From Caryophanales bacterium (GTDB lineage: Bacteria; Bacillota; Bacilli; Bacillales; Amphibacillaceae), in assembly GCA_026168805.1 (NCBI GenBank), contig JAPFDS010000002.1:1-64000 (forward strand): 64,000 nucleotides of DNA, written 5' to 3'. The notes beneath the pieces are model-generated. The model was not told where the DNA came from. It saw only the letters and a program-made list of their open reading frames with translations, and searched no databases. This document shows positions 49,722-58,846 of the stretch, piece after piece. The position numbers and the translations under genes were made by a program. The number at the start of each line of letters is the position of its first letter. The first letter of the stretch is position 1.

Positions 49722-50936
49722 ATGAACCATTTCTTAAAAGAATGGAAAGACCCAGCGATATTATTAACCTCCATCGGGATTGCCAGCATAGGGGATTTTG
49801 TCTACTTAGTTGCGATCAATATCATCGTTTACCAACTCACACATTCAGCTGCGGCAGTAGCCGGTCTTTGGATGATTGGACCGCTGACAAATATGGTAAC
49901 GAAGTTTTGGACAGGTAGCTTTATTGATTATCGAAGCAAACGTAAAATCATGATGATTACATACGTTATTCGGGCGTTATTTATTTGTTTTATCCCATTT
50001 GCTCCAAATATGGTTGTTACCTATAGCATATTAGTTATCTTAAGTGTGGCAAAAGCATTTTTTACACCTGCATCAACGACGTACATTACAATGGTTATTC
50101 CTAAAGAAAAAAGAAAGCGCTTTAATTCAATCCGGTCATTCGCAAGTTCAGGTGCAGTCATTATTGGTCCAGCCATTGGTGGAACGCTCATTTTGGTATT
50201 GTCTGTAGAAGTGACGTTGTGGATTAACGCACTCTTTTTTGTTGTAGCAGCATTGTTATTAGCTTGTTTATCTGAAAAAGAGTCGATTCAAAAAGACGCC
50301 ATTCCTCGATTAAGGCTTGCGCAAGTGGTTCGTGATTTTACTGTTGTTCAGAAATTTATAAAAAATAATATGTACGTTTCCTTGATTTATGTAGGGTATA
50401 TTTTCATTATGATTTTTTCATTTGCGATGGACGCACAAGAAGTCGTTTTTACTCAACAAGTGATCGGATTATCCGAAATGGATTATAGTTTACTTATAAG
50501 TATTACAGGAATTGGTTCAATCGTAGGCGCATTTCTACTATCATTCCTTTCAAATAAACTTTCGTTAAGAGTGATGATTGGGACTGGAATAACGATGTGG
50601 TCCATTGGATATGTTATTTACTCATTTTCGTGGTCATTCGCTTCCATTGTCACTGGATTCATCATTATTGGATTTTTCAATGTGTTTTTAAATGCAGGCA
50701 TTGCGACGTTTTATCAAAATAATGTACCAGTCGAAGTTATGGGAAGGGTCACAAGTATTTACCAACTGATCCAAAGTGCTGGACAAGTGGTTTTCATCCT
50801 AGCCATCGGTATTATCGCAGATATTGTATCTCTTCGGTATACGATTGTAACGTTAGCCATTGCTATGTTGATTGCTTCCACGGCATTTTTATATTTTCTA
50901 TTAAAACCGAGTAAACATGTGTATTTTGAAGAATAG
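49722..50936 (+). CDS. MFS transporter
   Basis: The ATG at 49722 (MNHFLKEWKDPAILL) is preceded by AGGAGGTC; the frame reaching back to 49575 is not needed. The 404-residue protein has twelve hydrophobic segments and the loop 2-3 motif GSFIDYRSKRKIMM typical of the MFS_3 / macrolide-efflux-like branch. The likely role is export of small molecules; the substrate is unknown. Confidence 0.88.
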   Translation: MNHFLKEWKDPAILLTSIGIASIGDFVYLVAINIIVYQLTHSAAAVAGLWMIGPLTNMVTKFWTGSFIDYRSKRKIMMITYVIRALFICFIPFAPNMVVTYSILVILSVAKAFFTPASTTYITMVIPKEKRKRFNSIRSFASSGAVIIGPAIGGTLILVLSVEVTLWINALFFVVAALLLACLSEKESIQKDAIPRLRLAQVVRDFTVVQKFIKNNMYVSLIYVGYIFIMIFSFAMDAQEVVFTQQVIGLSEMDYSLLISITGIGSIVGAFLLSFLSNKLSLRVMIGTGITMWSIGYVIYSFSWSFASIVTGFIIIGFFNVFLNAGIATFYQNNVPVEVMGRVTSIYQLIQSAGQVVFILAIGIIADIVSLRYTIVTLAIAMLIASTAFLYFLLKPSKHVYFEE

Positions 50937-50982
50937 GATGCAAAGTGGGTCATCATTTTGAATTGTGTGAGGAGGAGCATTG

Positions 50983-51324
50983 GTGGAGAAAAATTATCGG
51001 GATTTCATAGGCGATATGTTAGAAGCTTCAGGTGAGAAGGATAACTATAAGGGAAAAGGTAAAGGAAAACCTTTGCCAACACGGTACGTACAACAAGATA
51101 TCTTTCAAAACTTCCAGGAAAAAACGAAAGATGCTGGGTATTTACCCGTATGGCTCAAATTACAAAAGGAAATATCCGCTCTTATACATGAAGCAACTAC
51201 CGAAGAGGACGTTGAAGCCATTAATGAAAAAATAAAAAAGTACAACATCATATGTCCTCCACCTATGCAAAAAATGAGAGTGTTTTTAAATGAATTGGAT
51301 CGTGCAAAGAAGCAGTGGGGATAA
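50983..51324 (+). CDS. DUF1992 (DnaJC28-like) family protein
   Basis: The short protein contains the conserved segment GDMLEASGEKDNYKGKGKGKPLP, which is typical of DUF1992, and a helical C-terminal part ending NELDRAKKQW. GTG at 50983 follows GAGGAGGAG at a better distance than TTG at 50980. Function unknown; the domain is named for the human DnaJC28 conserved region and has no J domain here. Confidence 0.7.
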   Translation: MEKNYRDFIGDMLEASGEKDNYKGKGKGKPLPTRYVQQDIFQNFQEKTKDAGYLPVWLKLQKEISALIHEATTEEDVEAINEKIKKYNIICPPPMQKMRVFLNELDRAKKQWG

Positions 51325-51481
51325 AGCTATTGTTTGTTTTAGATTAGGTAGTGTAATAACTATACGTATTAAATAAATTTCTTAATATGTGTGATCCTTG
51401 TTGAAAGAAACAGTATCAAACAAGTTACAAAGAGAAAGTTGATATTTACCGTATTATTTGTTAAAAGAAAGGTGTTGGGCT

Positions 51482-51817
51482 ATGCGCATTCATGGGATTC
51501 ATGTTCAAGGACAAGTAATCGATCCCCAAACTCGTTGTACACATTATCATAAAAATGAGGATATTATTGCTATAAAGTTTAAATGTTGTCAAACGTATTA
51601 TCCGTGTTATCTATGCCACAACGAATCCGTTGACCATCCTTTAGAAAGATGGAAGAGAAGTGAATTTGATGAAAAAGCAATTTTGTGTGGTGCTTGCGGA
51701 ACGGAATTGACGATTCAGGAATATATGGACAATTCATCTTCTTGCCCGTCATGTCAAAGCCATTTTAATCCAAACTGTTCAATTCACGCCCACATATATT
51801 TTGAAGATGAAAAATGA
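51482..51817 (+). CDS. CHY zinc-finger protein
   Basis: From ATG 51482 the protein of 111 residues has the CHY pattern: HGIHVQGQVIDPQTRCTHYH, then CCQTYYPCYLCHNESVDH, CGACGTEL and CPSCQSHFNPNC. At least ten Cys and His could hold several zinc ions. This is a small stand-alone bacterial CHY protein of unknown role. Confidence 0.85.
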   Translation: MRIHGIHVQGQVIDPQTRCTHYHKNEDIIAIKFKCCQTYYPCYLCHNESVDHPLERWKRSEFDEKAILCGACGTELTIQEYMDNSSSCPSCQSHFNPNCSIHAHIYFEDEK

Positions 51818-51853
51818 AAGATAATGTAGGCATTTTTATGAAAGGAGATATGT

Positions 51854-52390
51854 ATGTTAATAAGCAACGATAGAACGCCACGTCACATTCAACAAAAACG
51901 AGTGAAAATATTGAAGTCATTCACCATATGTTTCATCATTATGATGCTCGGACTTGTTTGTATTGCGTGTGCAAAGGATTCGCCTGACAAGTCAACAGTA
52001 GATGGGGTATCAGATGAAGTGTATGAACAACTTGTACAGCAGTATTTTACAGCAAAGCTCAGTTATGAAATCATTACGGGAGAAGTTGGCGGGAAATATA
52101 AAGAAGATTCAAGTTGGGTCACAGATCATGAATTGTATGATGAAGCGGAAGAATATGCTGATGCGCATGATATTCATCCATTCGATGCGTTTCCTAATCC
52201 GCTTTTCGTAGAACATAGATCCAATCCAGATCAATTTACCGAGGAAGAGCGAGTATATATTGAAAAGATGGATGAGTTTTTTATAGCTTCCGGTAAAGTA
52301 GACCCAGAGGAATACGACCGTTTGCAAGAAGAGTTAGTAGATGAGTTAGACATTAAAGATTCCTATAATATTTATGATGAAACGGAATAG
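51854..52390 (+). CDS. Lipoprotein of unknown function
   Basis: The long basic N-terminus (MLISNDRTPRHIQQKRVKIL) leads to a hydrophobic segment with lipobox VCIAC, so the mature protein starts near Cys39. The rest is acidic and helical, with no recognised domain. The RBS AAAGGAGA is good. Confidence 0.6.
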   Translation: MLISNDRTPRHIQQKRVKILKSFTICFIIMMLGLVCIACAKDSPDKSTVDGVSDEVYEQLVQQYFTAKLSYEIITGEVGGKYKEDSSWVTDHELYDEAEEYADAHDIHPFDAFPNPLFVEHRSNPDQFTEEERVYIEKMDEFFIASGKVDPEEYDRLQEELVDELDIKDSYNIYDETE

Positions 52391-52435
52391 AGTGGATGTA
52401 CTGCCGTATCCGAGGAGAAAAAGGAGGTCGCGCAA

Positions 52436-53206
52436 TTGTCTGAAATGCAGATCATTCCCTATGGAAATCATGCGTCACAGTTTGGCGAATTACGTATGCC
52501 TAAGCACACTCAACCGTGTCCAGTCGTTGTTACTATTCACGGAGGCTTTTGGCAGTCGAAATATGACTTAACCGAAAATCATCCAATATGCGAAGATTTA
52601 ACGAATCGAGGATTTGCTACTTGGAATATTGAATACCGGAGGGTTGGGGAAACTGGAGGTGGGTTTCCGGGTACGTTTAATGATGTAATCTCTGCAGTGA
52701 ATACACTTTCTGAGCTAAAGGAATCTTATTCTATCAATCTTTCAAATGTAGTTATTATCGGGCACTCAGCAGGTGGACAATTAGCTCTTTGGTTAGCATC
52801 TAGATTAGGTACGTTCCGAGAAGATGAACGCTTTACTACTTTACACATACCAATCAGAAAAATTATAAGTTTGGCTGGAGTAACTGACGTAGAAAAAATG
52901 TGGGACATTCATCATACACAAGGACTCGACAGTGTAGTTGCTCATTTTTTAGGTGGCTCACCGGAGGAACAAGCAGAACGGTATAAAATCTCCTCACCAA
53001 TAGAGTTATTACCAAGATGTGTTGAACAAGTATTAATACACGGTGTATTAGACCGCCACGTGCCCGTACAATTAAGTGAAGATTATTATAAAAAGTTAAA
53101 AGAATCAAATGGAAATGTTTCTTTACATGTCTTCGAGGAAGCTGAGCACTTTCAAGTGATCGATCCTACTTCTCATGTATGGGAAACGGTTATTCGTTCG
53201 TTGTAA
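52436..53206 (+). CDS. Alpha/beta hydrolase (BD-FAE/esterase-like)
   Basis: The 256-residue enzyme has the oxyanion HGGFW motif (about residues 39-43), the nucleophile GHSAGGQLALW near 115 and the acid and base in HGVLDRHVP and EAEHFQVID. This is the pattern of the hormone-sensitive-lipase and kynurenine-formamidase-like esterases. The TTG start follows AAGGAGGT. Substrate unknown. Confidence 0.85.
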   Translation: MSEMQIIPYGNHASQFGELRMPKHTQPCPVVVTIHGGFWQSKYDLTENHPICEDLTNRGFATWNIEYRRVGETGGGFPGTFNDVISAVNTLSELKESYSINLSNVVIIGHSAGGQLALWLASRLGTFREDERFTTLHIPIRKIISLAGVTDVEKMWDIHHTQGLDSVVAHFLGGSPEEQAERYKISSPIELLPRCVEQVLIHGVLDRHVPVQLSEDYYKKLKESNGNVSLHVFEEAEHFQVIDPTSHVWETVIRSL

Positions 53207-53237
53207 GTATGCTATATGAAAAGGAAGAGTGATATGT

Positions 53238-53774
53238 ATGCGTAGGAATGTCTTTTTTATCATCTCTATTTTCGTAATAATTAGTATACTATCCGGCTGT
53301 CACAAATCGATTGATTTTGTAGAGGATGAACCATTCATCCTTTTAACAAATAAGAAAGGTGGGGAAAATTATTATGTGGATTTTTACCCGAGAAATATAG
53401 CAGTGTATAGTGATGGAACGATTCGGATTTACACAGAGAGGACAGAGGATATTATTGTTGAAGATGATGCACCTGAAGTTAACGTGCAAATAACGGATGA
53501 AGAAGTAGAAGAAATACAGAAAACGATTGAAAAAAATAACTTTTTCCAACTAAAGAAAGAACTGTCTGATCCAGGTGTGATGGATGGTCCATCCCAATAT
53601 GTTACGGTGTACGCAAAAACAGAGTCAAAACGAGTCGGTGGAGAATGGCCGATTGATGAAAACTTCCAAGCGATTCGAGAAGTTGTTTTAGATCATGTGC
53701 GGGAGGAATACAATCAATGGTTAGATGATATTGAAGAATATATTTATGAGGTGAATCCTGGACCGAATGATTAA
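53238..53774 (+). CDS. Lipoprotein of unknown function
   Basis: The ATG at 53238 (MRRNVFFIIS) is at a good distance from AAGGAAG. The signal peptide ends LSGC. The mature part has two beta-rich stretches with ITDEEVEEIQKTIEKNNFF, a pattern seen in uncharacterised lipoproteins. No function is assigned. Confidence 0.65.
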   Translation: MRRNVFFIISIFVIISILSGCHKSIDFVEDEPFILLTNKKGGENYYVDFYPRNIAVYSDGTIRIYTERTEDIIVEDDAPEVNVQITDEEVEEIQKTIEKNNFFQLKKELSDPGVMDGPSQYVTVYAKTESKRVGGEWPIDENFQAIREVVLDHVREEYNQWLDDIEEYIYEVNPGPND

Positions 53775-53822
53775 ATGAACGTGTGTTTTCTAAAAAGTCA
53801 CATAAGAGAGAGTAGATGTAAA

Positions 53823-54236
53823 ATGGACAAATGGATTGGCACTGCCGGAGTGTGTGTGAAAAACAATCGGATGTTAATGGTCCTGCAAGGGACAATGGAT
53901 GAACCAAAACGTTGGTCTGTTCCTTCGGGTGGATTAGAGGAAGGCGAGACCCTTGAAGAATGCTGTTTGCGAGAAGTGAAAGAGGAAACAGGATAAGACG
54001 CTGAAATAGAGCGGCTTTTATATAAAAAAGAAGGAGAAGACCGTGAAGTCCATTACTTCCAGCTACAAATCGTCGGTGGAGAACCAACAGTTCAAGATCC
54101 AGATGAGCTTATTTATGCAGTTGATTGGAAGTCAATTGAGGATTTGAAAGAACTACCTCTTTCATTTGAAGAAGACCGAAGATGGTTGATTGATTTTATG
54201 AGGCAGTCAGAAAACAATCTTGAACAACATGTAGGG
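53823..54236 (+). pseudogene. NUDIX hydrolase gene interrupted by a TAA codon
   Basis: Residues 1-58 show a normal NUDIX start (WIGTAGVCVKNNRM) and the Nudix box GGLEEGETLEECCLREVKEETG. The next codon, expected to be Tyr as in the NUDIX protein at 60048 (EETGYDV), is TAA at 53994. After it the same frame continues as a normal NUDIX C-terminus (DAEIERLLY, VHYFQLQIVGGEP, YAVDWKSIEDLKELPLS) and runs on into the GNAT gene. A single TAT-to-TAA change explains this. Confidence 0.8.
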
Positions 54237-55100
54237 ATGCATTGGACAATAGAAGAGGTGCAAGGTTTTAAGGAATTATCATTATTTTTAGCGGACATGA
54301 ATAGAAAAAAGGAATCACATATTGGATATTGCGGAGAACAACCGGATGAAATACTTCAGACGTTACAAGAGGATTTTGTAGACGAAAATGAAGACGTACC
54401 ATTTTTTATTGCAAGAGATCATACAGATGCAATCGTAGCAGCAATTGGTTTGGATATTGATGCATCATATGCGGAAGTGTGGGGACCATTTAACCAAACT
54501 GCGTCCATGGATATTCAAGCTGCATTGTGGAATGCGTTGACAAAAGCCAATCCATCTGTTGATACATATTCTTTCTTCATCAATCAAGAAAATGTACGAC
54601 AACAAGTATTTGTGGAAAAACTAGGCGCCAAAAAGAAAGGCGAACATCTCAAACTGCTCATAAACAAACATGATTTTGATCAGGTTCAAGTAATAAAAAG
54701 CACTCCATTTGAACAAGAGGACTTTAACGCATTTGAACCATTACATAATGAAACATTTCCGAATACGTATTATGACGCCCAAACAATTGTAGAGAGACTA
54801 AGTGACGAGAACATCCTAAAAGTACTCAAAAATGAATTAAGTGAACTTCAAGGCTATGCCTACTTTGAAGTCGACCCAGACATGGCAGAGGCATCTTTAG
54901 AATATATCGGTATTTCAAAAGCATTCCAAAATAAATGCTTAGGTACGATGCTGTTAAAAGAAGCGGTGTCGAAAATGTTTACTTTTCCAAACATAAAGGA
55001 AATTGCGTTGGTCGTAGAGAATATCAATAGTCCTGCCAATCATATGTATGTGAAAGCTGGTTTTAAGCAGGAAGATATTTTAATAAATTATGAGTTGTAA
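54237..55100 (+). CDS. GNAT family N-acetyltransferase
   Basis: From MHWTIEEVQGFKELSLFLADMN the protein of about 287 residues has two GNAT-like parts; the C-terminal one shows the acetyl-CoA motif in ISKAFQNKCLGTMLLKEAVSKM. GYCGEQPDEILQTL at the N-terminus is typical of this tandem family. The frame is open upstream to the NUDIX stop codon, so the start is not certain and the gene may once have been fused to the NUDIX gene. Confidence 0.75.
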   Translation: MHWTIEEVQGFKELSLFLADMNRKKESHIGYCGEQPDEILQTLQEDFVDENEDVPFFIARDHTDAIVAAIGLDIDASYAEVWGPFNQTASMDIQAALWNALTKANPSVDTYSFFINQENVRQQVFVEKLGAKKKGEHLKLLINKHDFDQVQVIKSTPFEQEDFNAFEPLHNETFPNTYYDAQTIVERLSDENILKVLKNELSELQGYAYFEVDPDMAEASLEYIGISKAFQNKCLGTMLLKEAVSKMFTFPNIKEIALVVENINSPANHMYVKAGFKQEDILINYEL

Positions 55101-55124
55101 GATATTTGGAAGGAATGCAGAGAG

Positions 55125-55583
55125 ATGGAAATGAATATTAGGAAATTAAATGAAGAGGATAGCATCCCAATGGATGTGTTATTATTGGCAGATCCATCGA
55201 GGGAAAATGTTGAAGACTATGTCAACAGAGGCACATGTTTTGTAGCTACATACAACCAACAAACGGTAGGTGTCTACGTATTGCTGGCAACAAGACCTGG
55301 GACTGTAGAACTTGCGAATGTCGCTGTCATTGAAAGTCTGCACGGCAAGGGGATAGGCAAACAGTTGGTGTTGGATGCAATTAGGGTAGCAAAGTCCGCG
55401 GGCTACAAAACGATTGAAGTTGGAACTGGAAATTCAAGTGTGGGGCAACTAGCCCTGTACCAAAAATGTGGATTTAGAATCATTGGCGTGGATAAGGACT
55501 TTTTCATAAAGCATTATTGTGAAGAAATCTTTGAAAACGGTATTCAATGCAGAGATATGGTTCGATTGTCGCAGGAGTTATAA
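55125..55583 (+). CDS. GNAT family N-acetyltransferase
   Basis: The 152-residue protein has a single GNAT domain with ANVAVIESLHGKGIGKQLVLDAI (acetyl-CoA-binding motif A) and ALYQKCGFRIIGVDKDFF near the end. The substrate is unknown. It is the third of a run of short genes on the plus strand, 24 bp after the preceding GNAT gene. Confidence 0.85.
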   Translation: MEMNIRKLNEEDSIPMDVLLLADPSRENVEDYVNRGTCFVATYNQQTVGVYVLLATRPGTVELANVAVIESLHGKGIGKQLVLDAIRVAKSAGYKTIEVGTGNSSVGQLALYQKCGFRIIGVDKDFFIKHYCEEIFENGIQCRDMVRLSQEL

Positions 55584-55605
55584 ACCTGCTGGAAGTGAGG
55601 GAGAG

Positions 55606-56171
55606 ATGATGAAAAGATTAGTCATTATTACGGTAGGCAAGACACATAGTGGAAAAACAACATTTGCAAAACAGTTGGAAAAAGAATTAGATCACTCCTT
55701 TGTCGTAGATCAAGATAATCATGCTACATTTATTCATACGTATTATCAAAAATTGCTACCTACATCAGGAACGAATACATTAAAAACGTCTTTGACAAAA
55801 TTCATTGTGAATTATGCTAAGGAATATACAGATTTACATATTATCGTAAGCAATTCAAACCTATCGAGAAAAGGGCGCGCATATTTACTAGAAGAAATAT
55901 ATCCGAAAGAGGAATTTGTACGGATTCTCGTGCACTTCGATATTCCAGATGAGATTTTAAATGAACGAGTGAGAAATTCAAAACGTAGTACAAACATATT
56001 AAGAAAGCTCATTCATTTGAAGAAGTATTGATGAGACAACAAGTGGCATCCCAGTTAGCAGATGTGAAGGAACCAACAGAAGGAGAAGCGGATGTTCTTT
56101 TTGTCGTTAAGAATGGCGAAGAAGCGGAATCCGTTATGAAAAAAATTATCGATATCTCTAAACGCTTGTAA
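55606..56171 (+). pseudogene. P-loop kinase-like gene with a frameshift
   Basis: The start MMKRLVIITVGKTHSGKTTFAKQLE gives a Walker A motif. The frame stops at 56031, but the frame used from about 56004 continues as AHSFEEVLMRQQVASQLADV and ends at 56169 with an intact-looking helix. Adding one A to the AAA at about 56001-56003 would restore R-K-A-H-S-F-E-E. The gene is thus an AAA kinase (zeta-toxin or nucleoside-kinase-like) broken by one base, or carries a sequencing error. Confidence 0.8.
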
Positions 56172-56213
56172 TCAAGCAATATTGTTTCGAACTGGGTTTT
56201 TATCTTAATTCCA

Positions 56214-56243
56214 TTGGGAACGTATGTTCTTTTGTGCTATAAT
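56214..56243 (+). promoter_or_regulatory. Promoter of the holin-like toxin mRNA
   Basis: TTGGGA (56214-56219), an 18-bp spacer and TATAAT (56238-56243) with an extended TG two bases upstream. Transcription would start near 56250. Confidence 0.6.
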
Positions 56244-56324
56244 CAATTTACAATAAGCCAGCTGCACATGAGGGGTTAGGCACACTGTTCGACCTTCTAT
56301 TTTCTAAGGAGGGAGGTGTTGCCT

Positions 56325-56405
56325 ATGGACGTGGAAACAGCACTTTCGCTGATGATTTCTTTCGGCATGTTGATTGCTTTTATCATGTCCGACCAAAAAA
56401 AATAA
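56325..56405 (+). CDS. Holin-like toxin peptide (type I toxin-antitoxin)
   Basis: The 26-codon frame is preceded by a very strong RBS AAGGAGGGAGGTG. The peptide starts MDVETALSLMISFGMLIAFI and ends with a charged DQKK tail: one membrane helix, like the putative holin-like toxin family and short TxpA-type toxins of Bacillus. The mRNA has a long 5' leader, a 3' segment complementary to that leader, and an overlapping antisense RNA gene. The peptide would depolarise the membrane if made. Confidence 0.8.
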   Translation: MDVETALSLMISFGMLIAFIMSDQKK

Positions 56406-56538
56406 CCCCTCATAGACTCTAGCAGGTATGTGAGGGATTATTTCTCAAACAGTGCCTAGCCCCTCTTGTTGGGGTTTGGTCTTATTGGAACCGTTCCATG
56501 TTGATGCATGGGACGGTTTTACTATGATATGATTTTCT
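56396..56538 (-). ncRNA. Antisense RNA antitoxin
   Basis: A minus-strand promoter has an extended -10, TGGTATACT (56553-56545), with a weak CTGTAC -35. About 140 nt downstream is a strong minus-strand terminator: TAATCCCTCA and TGAGGGGTTA arms, then TTTTTTTT (56443-56394). The RNA is fully complementary to the 3' part of the toxin mRNA from the last toxin codons to its terminator, the layout of RatA and similar antitoxins. Confidence 0.7.
56489..56522 (+). terminator. Terminator of the toxin mRNA
   Basis: AACCGTTCCATG and CATGGGACGGTT arms enclose TTGATG and are followed by TTAC. It lies about 85 bases after the toxin stop. Confidence 0.65.
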
Positions 56539-56747
56539 ACTGTTAGTATACCACGATTGTGTATTTTGTACAGATTTTCATTTGATTGTATAAGACAATC
56601 ATAAAATGAACTTCCACGTTATTGTATAATGAGAATTAAATGGCTAGTTAAATTGAAGTTTACACTGCATAAATTGATATGTAATTTAGAATTAGTTGAT
56701 GAGTATATAAGTTTAATTGAAAGCGCGTTCACAGGAGGGCGAACCTA

Positions 56748-58220
56748 TTGAATCTTAAAGAGATTGCAGATTGTTTATTGGTTAAGCAAACGATTGGAAA
56801 CATAGATATTGAAATTACCGGATTACAAATGGACTCTAGAAAAATAGACCAGGGGAATTTATTTATTTGTGTTCCTGAAATCAAGGGTTTTCTAGAGGAC
56901 CGACATCCATTTTCTAAAGAGGCAGTAAGAAATGGCGCGGTAGCACTTATTCTTGAGAGAGATGTGGATGTTGACGTCCCGAAAATAATTGTAAAAGACG
57001 CAAGATATGCCATGGCGGTTATTGCTTCACATTTTTATGATTATCCCTCAAATGAGATGGGATTGATCGGAATCACAGGAACGAATGGAAAAACGACTAC
57101 TTCATATATCCTTGATAAAATTTTCGAAGACTACGGATTTATCACAGGTGTAATGGGAAACAACGGTGTGAAAATGAATGGAAAAGTATACCCCACAGAT
57201 ATAAATACCCAAGAACCTCCTTCATTGCAAAGCACTCTTCGAAAAATGAGAAAATGCAATACTAATTATTGTACAATGGAGGTTTCTTCACAAGGGTTAG
57301 ATATGAAAAGAATATTGGGTTGTAATTTTAAAACGGCTATATTCACAAATTTGACGCAAGATCACATCGATTACCATGGTTCCTTTTCAGACTACAGAAA
57401 TGCAAAGAGCCTCTTATTTTCTGGACTAGGGACTGCGTACAATCCTAGTGAAAGAAAGTATGCGGTTCTAAACGCGGATGACCCATCTTTTAATTACTTT
57501 AAAAAAACAACTTCTGTAGAAATAATTACCTATGGAATAAACAGTACTGCTGATGTAACCGCAAAAAATATTAAAATTACATCAAGTGGAGTTCATTTTT
57601 TATTGACATCATTTAAAGGAAATATAGAAATAGATCTTCAATTGATAGGACTTTTTAATGTGTATAATGCGCTGGCAGCTATTACATCTGCCTTAATAGA
57701 GGGAATACCACTAAGTAGTATTAGGAATAGCCTATCTCAATTAACAAATATAGAAGGTAGGATGGAGGTAGTTGATGAAGGTCAAGATTATCTTGTTCTT
57801 GTAGATTACGCCCATACTCCGGATGGTTTGGAGAATGTGTTGAAGACAATTAAAGAATTCTCAATTGAAAGAGTAATCACTGTATTCGGATGTGGCGGAG
57901 ATAGAGATAAAAGTAAGCGACCACTCATGGGGAATATTGCTAGTAACTATAGTGACTTTGTTGTTGTAACTTCTGATAACCCAAGGTCTGAAGATCCTAT
58001 TAAAATTATGAATGATATTGAAAAGGGAATGAAAAAGTCATCAGAGTATGAGATATTGGCTGATCGTGAAGTGGCAATTGGTCTAGCTATTCAAATGGCT
58101 TCTAAACATGATGTTGTACTTATTGCTGGTAAGGGGCATGAAACATATCAAATCCTTCATGACAAAACCATCCAATTTAATGATAAAGATATCGCTAGAA
58201 GGGCTATTTTAGAAATTTAA
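56748..58220 (+). CDS. murE: MurE-type Mur ligase (second copy expected)
   Basis: The 490-residue ligase adds the third stem-peptide residue to UDP-MurNAc-L-Ala-D-Glu. The ATP motif is [15 protein letters not shown] (about 104-118), the middle domain shows [13 protein letters not shown] and the substrate motif is DNPRSEDP, the form linked with meso-diaminopimelate. The usual murE is in the dcw cluster elsewhere, so this would be an additional copy. It starts with TTG behind AGGAGGG and is followed by fosB. Confidence 0.85.
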   Translation: MNLKEIADCLLVKQTIGNIDIEITGLQMDSRKIDQGNLFICVPEIKGFLEDRHPFSKEAVRNGAVALILERDVDVDVPKIIVKDARYAMAVIASHFYDYPSNEMGLIGITGTNGKTTTSYILDKIFEDYGFITGVMGNNGVKMNGKVYPTDINTQEPPSLQSTLRKMRKCNTNYCTMEVSSQGLDMKRILGCNFKTAIFTNLTQDHIDYHGSFSDYRNAKSLLFSGLGTAYNPSERKYAVLNADDPSFNYFKKTTSVEIITYGINSTADVTAKNIKITSSGVHFLLTSFKGNIEIDLQLIGLFNVYNALAAITSALIEGIPLSSIRNSLSQLTNIEGRMEVVDEGQDYLVLVDYAHTPDGLENVLKTIKEFSIERVITVFGCGGDRDKSKRPLMGNIASNYSDFVVVTSDNPRSEDPIKIMNDIEKGMKKSSEYEILADREVAIGLAIQMASKHDVVLIAGKGHETYQILHDKTIQFNDKDIARRAILEI

Positions 58221-58264
58221 ATGAGCTAATCATTGGCACTATATTGAAAAAAGAGGTGATGCAG

Positions 58265-58690
58265 TTGTTTGTAAAAGGACTTAATCATATTACATTTTCC
58301 GTTTCTGATTTAGATCAATCGATACAGTTTTATCAAGATGTATTTGATTCTAGATTGCTTGTTAAAGGAAGAAGCACTGCCTATTTTGATTTAAATGGCA
58401 TGTGGTTGGCACTGAACAAAGAGAAAGATATCCCTCGTAATGAAATACATCAATCCTATACGCACATTGCTTTTACGATAGAGGACAGCGATTTTAATAC
58501 TGTATATGATACGTTGGAAAAACTAGAAGTAAATATTTTGACAGGGCGTCCTAGAGATGAAAGGAATAAGAAGTCTATTTACTTTACAGATCTTGATGGG
58601 CATAAGTTTGAATTTCACACAGGTACATTGCAGGATCGATTAGATTATTATAAACAAGATAAAACGCATATGGAATTTTATGATTTATAA
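58265..58690 (+). CDS. fosB: Metallothiol transferase FosB (fosfomycin resistance)
   Basis: The 141-residue VOC-fold enzyme adds bacillithiol or cysteine to fosfomycin. It has the metal His in GLNHITFSV, the second His in [11 protein letters not shown] and the Glu in [19 protein letters not shown]. Similarity to B. subtilis FosB is high along its whole length. The TTG at 58265 is seven bases from GAGGTG and gives the family N-terminus; the frame starts earlier at 58244. Confidence 0.92.
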   Translation: MFVKGLNHITFSVSDLDQSIQFYQDVFDSRLLVKGRSTAYFDLNGMWLALNKEKDIPRNEIHQSYTHIAFTIEDSDFNTVYDTLEKLEVNILTGRPRDERNKKSIYFTDLDGHKFEFHTGTLQDRLDYYKQDKTHMEFYDL

Positions 58691-58846
58691 AGTCTATATC
58701 GAGTCCCTACTTTTTCCTAGTCTGTACATAAAATAGTACGATTATTCCATATTCTGAATGAAGGGTGTGATGTCTTATGACACATAAACAAACTTTCACA
58801 AGCGATAAACAAATACATGAGAAAAAGACGGTAAGGAGATGTTCGA

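Noticed and set aside
53994..53996. Recoding of the TAA in the NUDIX gene
   Set aside because: TAA is not used for selenocysteine or pyrrolysine, and no recoding signal is visible. A nonsense mutation or sequence error is simpler.
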